A stretch of 64,000 nt of DNA from Pseudoscleropodium purum. Lineage: Eukaryota > Streptophyta > Bryopsida > Hypnales > Brachytheciaceae. The translations under genes were made by a program, and so were the position numbers. This document shows positions 60,031-64,000 of the stretch, piece after piece. The stretch lies in contig OZ017795.1 in assembly GCA_963969395.1 (NCBI GenBank), positions 24,657,063 through 24,721,062 of the forward strand, given 5' to 3'. Positions within the stretch are counted from its first letter, which is position 1. Each line of letters begins with the position of its first letter. A model generated the notes under the pieces. It saw only the letters and a program-made list of their open reading frames with translations, was not told the origin of the DNA and ran no database searches.

Positions 60031-62140
60031 GGTTAACCCTTGGGCATTCAATCATCCACTAAGTAGATGATAAATGTTGTGAAAAGTAAACTTCATCTCA
60101 TTAGTATTCATTAAAGAAGTTTCAAGAAAAATTGTATAATATTGAAAGAAAAAAAAATAGCGTACATACACTAACGAGGTAAATGTATTTGGATAGGTTC
60201 AATTATTTATTTTTAACTTTCAAAAACAATATTATTATCTTTAGATTGAACACTTAAGATTACGAAATTAGTCCAAGAAAAATTATTCTAGCCATTTGCC
60301 TTGATAGCCCTTTGCACTCCTTTACATTGAAACTCATTTTATAACCACATAGTCCCTTTGATATATTTTCCATCTCCATGTTTAATCCCCACAAGACAAT
60401 TGATCCTCAATTTGCTTCTAAAAGGGAGAATTATAAATTTGGATAGGTTCCCAAAAGTCAATTTTAAATGAGTTTTTTCAAGATTTACACAAAAAGTATT
60501 ATTACTTCTTTTTTCTTTAATTAAAAGTCCAAATCAAAAGTCATTATCTTCAAAGTTTTTAATGAAGGCAAGCAACTTTAGAAAGCATGTTTGAAATCCT
60601 TCTACTTTGAAATTTTACATACATGTAACTTAGATGATATGAAAATTAATGATAAAAAAACAAAAAATTTAAACACAAAGGACATATATATTGTACAAAT
60701 ATCAAGCTAAGAAGATTCAACTAAGTCTATCAACCATGTTTAGCAAGGTCAAATTCTTTTCTCTACTTTTAATGCTACAATCTTGCAATCTATGTAATCA
60801 AAAATTTTGAATTTTTCCAAAATCATATTTTTTTTTATGACAATGGATATTGTTATGTTATTTTGGGGCTAACAATGAAAAGAGATGGTTAAGATCCAAT
60901 TTTGTCTATTGAATGAATTAAAAACCTATGTAGGATGGAAGAGAAAAAACACCATACTCTTTTTTAGAAATTGCTAGTATGCATTTGCAATGCATGATCT
61001 ATTAGAATTCCCTCAAGGTGATACTATTGATTTTTCTACTTAAGAAGTTGTTTAATCCATAGATCACCTTATTATAATTCATACTTTGGATTTATACCTA
61101 TTGATATTCTAATTTAAAGAAGATAAAGAAATTTAGTTATACCAAAATGTTCTATACTATTATTTACATGTCTAAAGACAATATTAGATTTTTTTATAGA
61201 TAATTTATATTTAGTTAGGATATTCTTAACTAATTCTTCAAATTTTCACTATAGTTTTATTTTTTTCCAAAAAAATGTCAAGGAGTAAAAGGATATAATT
61301 TCACTTAATTTGGAGATGCTACAAAGGCCAAGGGCTAGACCACATTTGGCCTTGTGGAATTTTATCTTCAAGGAAAATTTCTTTTTGTTTATTTACTTTG
61401 AATTCATATTTGGAATGAGGGGACTTGAATTCCAATGAGCATGAATATCATAAAATATATAATTAACCACTCTACCATAGGTGCAGTTTTTACATTTAAT
61501 CACTTGGATCAAAATTTGAAATTTTTTTCAAATTTAGAGTAGATGTAGTATAGCCCAAGCCATTGCAAAGGTTTGCATTTTTTTCAATATCTAACACCTT
61601 TCTTTATAATAAAATGATTGCACCTTAAAATGAATCATCTTTATAACTAACTTCAATGATAATTGATCATACTATTTTTCAAAATATTAACCAGTGGAAA
61701 AAGCACAATCATAATGTTAAAAACTATTTATGGGGAATTTTTGAAGAATTTCCATTTCCACATATTTTTTTAAAGAAATCACTAATTAGCAACAATGGAG
61801 AATCACATTATTGTACCGTGTTCCTTTGTAGTCCCATAGGAACATAGAGGAAAAAGAAGGAAAAATCATTTCAATCCAAGTCCAATTTCTCTTTTTGGTG
61901 AAGGAGAATAATTAGGAGGGTTGCCTATCATAAGTGATAGAGTTGGCACTTTTTTTTTTTGTGTTAGATAACCATTTTATTTTCTAAAATTAAGGTTTGA
62001 CAAATGCTGGAAATAGTAAGCTTTTGCTAATATTCTTTTTATTTCAACATAAATATTTTTGTATTTTTGAAAGATTATAATTTGTAATCTTATTGACCAA
62101 ACAAGATTATAATTTGTATTCTTAGCTTTTTTTTAAGAGC
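60031..62140. other. AT-rich intergenic, nothing recognised
   Basis: Only short frames, no terminal repeats that I could define. TTAACCCTTGGGCATT at 60033 resembles a TTAA-element end, but no partner end was found. Confidence 0.45.
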
Positions 62141-62576
62141 TAGGGGATGACCTCCCTCGTTTACCCTACCCCCCACCCCACCCCCCAAGTCATTCCAAGG
62201 GTACATATAAAAAAAGCCCCCCCTATTTTGTATTGGATTCATTTATCTTCTACATCTCTCTCACATAATTCGGAAGGCTCTGATTGCATATATGAATTCA
62301 AAATTTTCAAATTTTGGTCATAGATGACTCTAAACGACCAAGTGATGGTAGTGAGGTACCCAAACCAAATGGTGAGGTTGTAGGTTCAATATCTAGTGGC
62401 AGTAGGCTCTTTACCTTGTGTGAAATTAGCCTCTCTTCTTGATGGAAAACCCTTGTAGTGTGTTTCCTGAACATGCTTGTTAAAATTTAATTAATTAATT
62501 AATTAATTAATGCAAATTTTTTCATGTGTGGCAAATAAAAATTTCAACCTTTTCCCTAAGGGGGGTGACTCACCCC
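62141..62576. mobile_element. miniature element family H, copy 2, split by a SINE
   Basis: Left TAGGGGATGACCTCCCTCG and right AAGGGGGGTGACTCACCCC are imperfect inverse repeats. Interior TTCCAAGGGTACATATAAAA and CTACATCTCTCTCACATAAT match copy 1 at 19555. The SINE at 62325-62511 interrupts it. Confidence 0.65.
62325..62511 (+). mobile_element. tRNA-derived SINE, copy 2
   Basis: A-box-like TGGTAGTGAGGTA at 62345, B-box-like TAGGTTCAATATCTAG at 62381, body TTGTGTGAAATTAGCCTCTC and TGTTTCCTGAACATGCTTG, tail of (TTAA)n. Flanks CAAATTTTGGTCATAGATG (62308) and CAAATTTTTTCATGTGTGG (62513) look like a diverged target duplication. Copy 1 lies at 12095 on the other strand. Confidence 0.7.
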
Positions 62577-62599
62577 ACCTTCTTCCTGGTGTGAATGCA

Positions 62600-64000
62600 T
62601 CATCCCAATTGCAGGATCCTTGATTGTTAGGTAGTGTCTGCCTTCACTCCCTCAGGTGGAAACTTTGGTGGAAATATTGATGACTGCAGAGACATCCGTC
62701 CTGCTGCTTCAGCAATGGTGACAGGGAATGTTGGCAACCACTGAACCATCAAAACTGAAAATTCTCAACGGACTCACTGACTGGGTGCAGTCACGAGATG
62801 GGATCAGAAGGGGAAGTTATTAGTTGGTGAGTTTGACTCCTTTTTGAGGTCCAAGCAATCTCATAAGTTAGTGGATGCTTTTGTGTCGAACCTTTCTCCA
62901 TCTTGTTAATGAGTGTTTTTTTTGTTTTTTTGTTTTTTCTTTCATGACAATTTTGAATGAGAAAACTAATTTCACGGAGGTGTAGTTTGGGGTTCCTTTT
63001 TTCAAATTTAAAAAAATCCAAATTATGGAGCGTTTTATTGCATTCACATGTTGTCTATAGTTGATGGTCCAAACCACACTGACAATTCAGGATGTTCACC
63101 TTTTTTCAAATTTGAAAGTCAAAAATCTCAAAAGTTTAGGGTGGAAATCATCTCTTATGGTTTATTTATCATGAAAGGGTGGCATTGTGTCCATACATCC
63201 TTACCACAAGTTATGGTTTATGGGCACTGTCTTCTGGACATTACTTAGACCATGGCATCATCAACTGTGATTTTTCTGAATCCCAGTTTTCAAATCCCAT
63301 CTACGACTGCATTCACACTGACACATTGGGGTCATGGTTTAATTGGTTGATGTGAACACAGCCTCCCAGTCACACTGCTTTGTTCACACAGTGTCCCAAT
63401 ATACCAGCTACAAGAGAATCCACAATACCCTTCCTGCCAATTGTCAACAAGCTCCACTGACCCTGAACTAATAAGGCAATTTTGATATGTCAAAACCCCT
63501 CTCAAATGCCAATTCCCTCCATTTTTTGTGCGCTGTTTTCTGCTTTTGTAAACTTGCCAAAGAATACATCCCACAAACTAGGAAGGGAGTATTTTCCCTA
63601 CGGATTCCTCCCTTCCCTAGGTCAATGGCATCCCGCCACCGTGACTCCAATAATCCCATGCACCCACCCCAAATCCTCCAAACCAGGGTTGGGTAAGCTT
63701 AATCCCTCAGCCACCTTTACTGTGCATATTGAGGCTGCCAACAAAAATTCAAAATGCCACCTCGCAGTTGACAACAAAATTTGCACCAGAGATTGTCATG
63801 GATTTAGGGAGCACACTGGCTTGTTTGTTTGTGCGCAACCCCAACGGCATATCTCATTATTGACTTCAAAGAATGTGGCCCAGCCTGCCTGAGCCAAAAG
63901 CTTGGAACTGATAAACTTAAGCTTTGCTTCCTGAAAGTTTCAGGCCGCACCACGGCACGCACGCTGTAAGGTATGTTTATGAGTTTCCATGACTGATCCC
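62600..64000. other. unassigned low-copy-looking segment at the window edge
   Basis: Composition is mixed. The longest frames (plus 63482-63892, minus 63468-63659) overlap each other and have no recognisable domain. May belong to a gene outside the window. Confidence 0.25.

Noticed and set aside
1..64000. search for LTR retrotransposons, CRISPR arrays and canonical tRNA/rRNA genes
   Set aside because: No paired long terminal repeats with a coding interior, no spaced short repeat array, and no full tRNA or rRNA motif was recognised. Only the SINE copies carry tRNA-like boxes.

Overview
The window looks like nuclear DNA of a land plant. It is AT-rich and gene-poor. The genes it holds are plant-type: an MRG-family chromo-domain protein whose chromo-barrel and MRG domains match the plant proteins closely, a WIP/STOP1-like C2H2 zinc-finger regulator, a six-exon Mpv17/PMP22 membrane protein, and a BORCS6-like protein. 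Introns are GT-AG, promoter regions carry telo-box motifs (AAACCCTAA), and there is a short degenerate TTTAGGG run. I cannot name the species. A bryophyte or another non-flowering lineage is only a guess.

Layout. Positions 1-32,000 hold no gene I can defend. They are a graveyard of short non-coding DNA transposons, with isolated GC-richer islands (about 3060-3450, 9580-10060, 11590-12000, 17580-17980), one tRNA-derived SINE, a perfect 156-bp palindrome, and one or two decayed reading frames. The gene block is 33,500-46,200. It holds a doubtful plus-strand multi-exon gene, then BORCS6-like (minus) and MRG (plus) arranged head to head, then an Mpv17/PMP22 gene (minus) convergent with MRG. Positions 46,200-54,100 are mostly old repeats. 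The three-exon zinc-finger gene (minus) lies at 54,406-56,587 with a GC-rich upstream region to about 58,050. From 58,400 to 62,600 there are more repeats, including a second copy of a long repeat seen at 51,100-52,300 and a second SINE. The last 1.4 kb is unassigned low-copy-looking sequence.

The main mobile-element story is a set of families, labelled here A, B and C, that begin TTAACCCCTAAA and end with its inverse. One B copy sits inside another exactly at a TTAA. Uninterrupted sister copies show the empty site, so TTAA target duplication can be read directly. The B copies carry further insertions: three independent CATTA-type miniature elements and one mini-CACTA element with TAGTTG subterminal repeats.

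The most unusual gene-level feature is a nearly identical inverted duplication of about 0.6 kb (35,933-36,546 and 38,911-39,554). It places the same promoter/5'-leader sequence in front of both BORCS6-like and MRG. The two arms are separated by 2.4 kb that contains two TTAA elements, one of which starts exactly at the inner breakpoint. The genes are housekeeping or regulatory in type (chromatin reading, lysosome/vacuole positioning complex, organelle membrane protein, transcription factor). Nothing suggests they form a pathway together.
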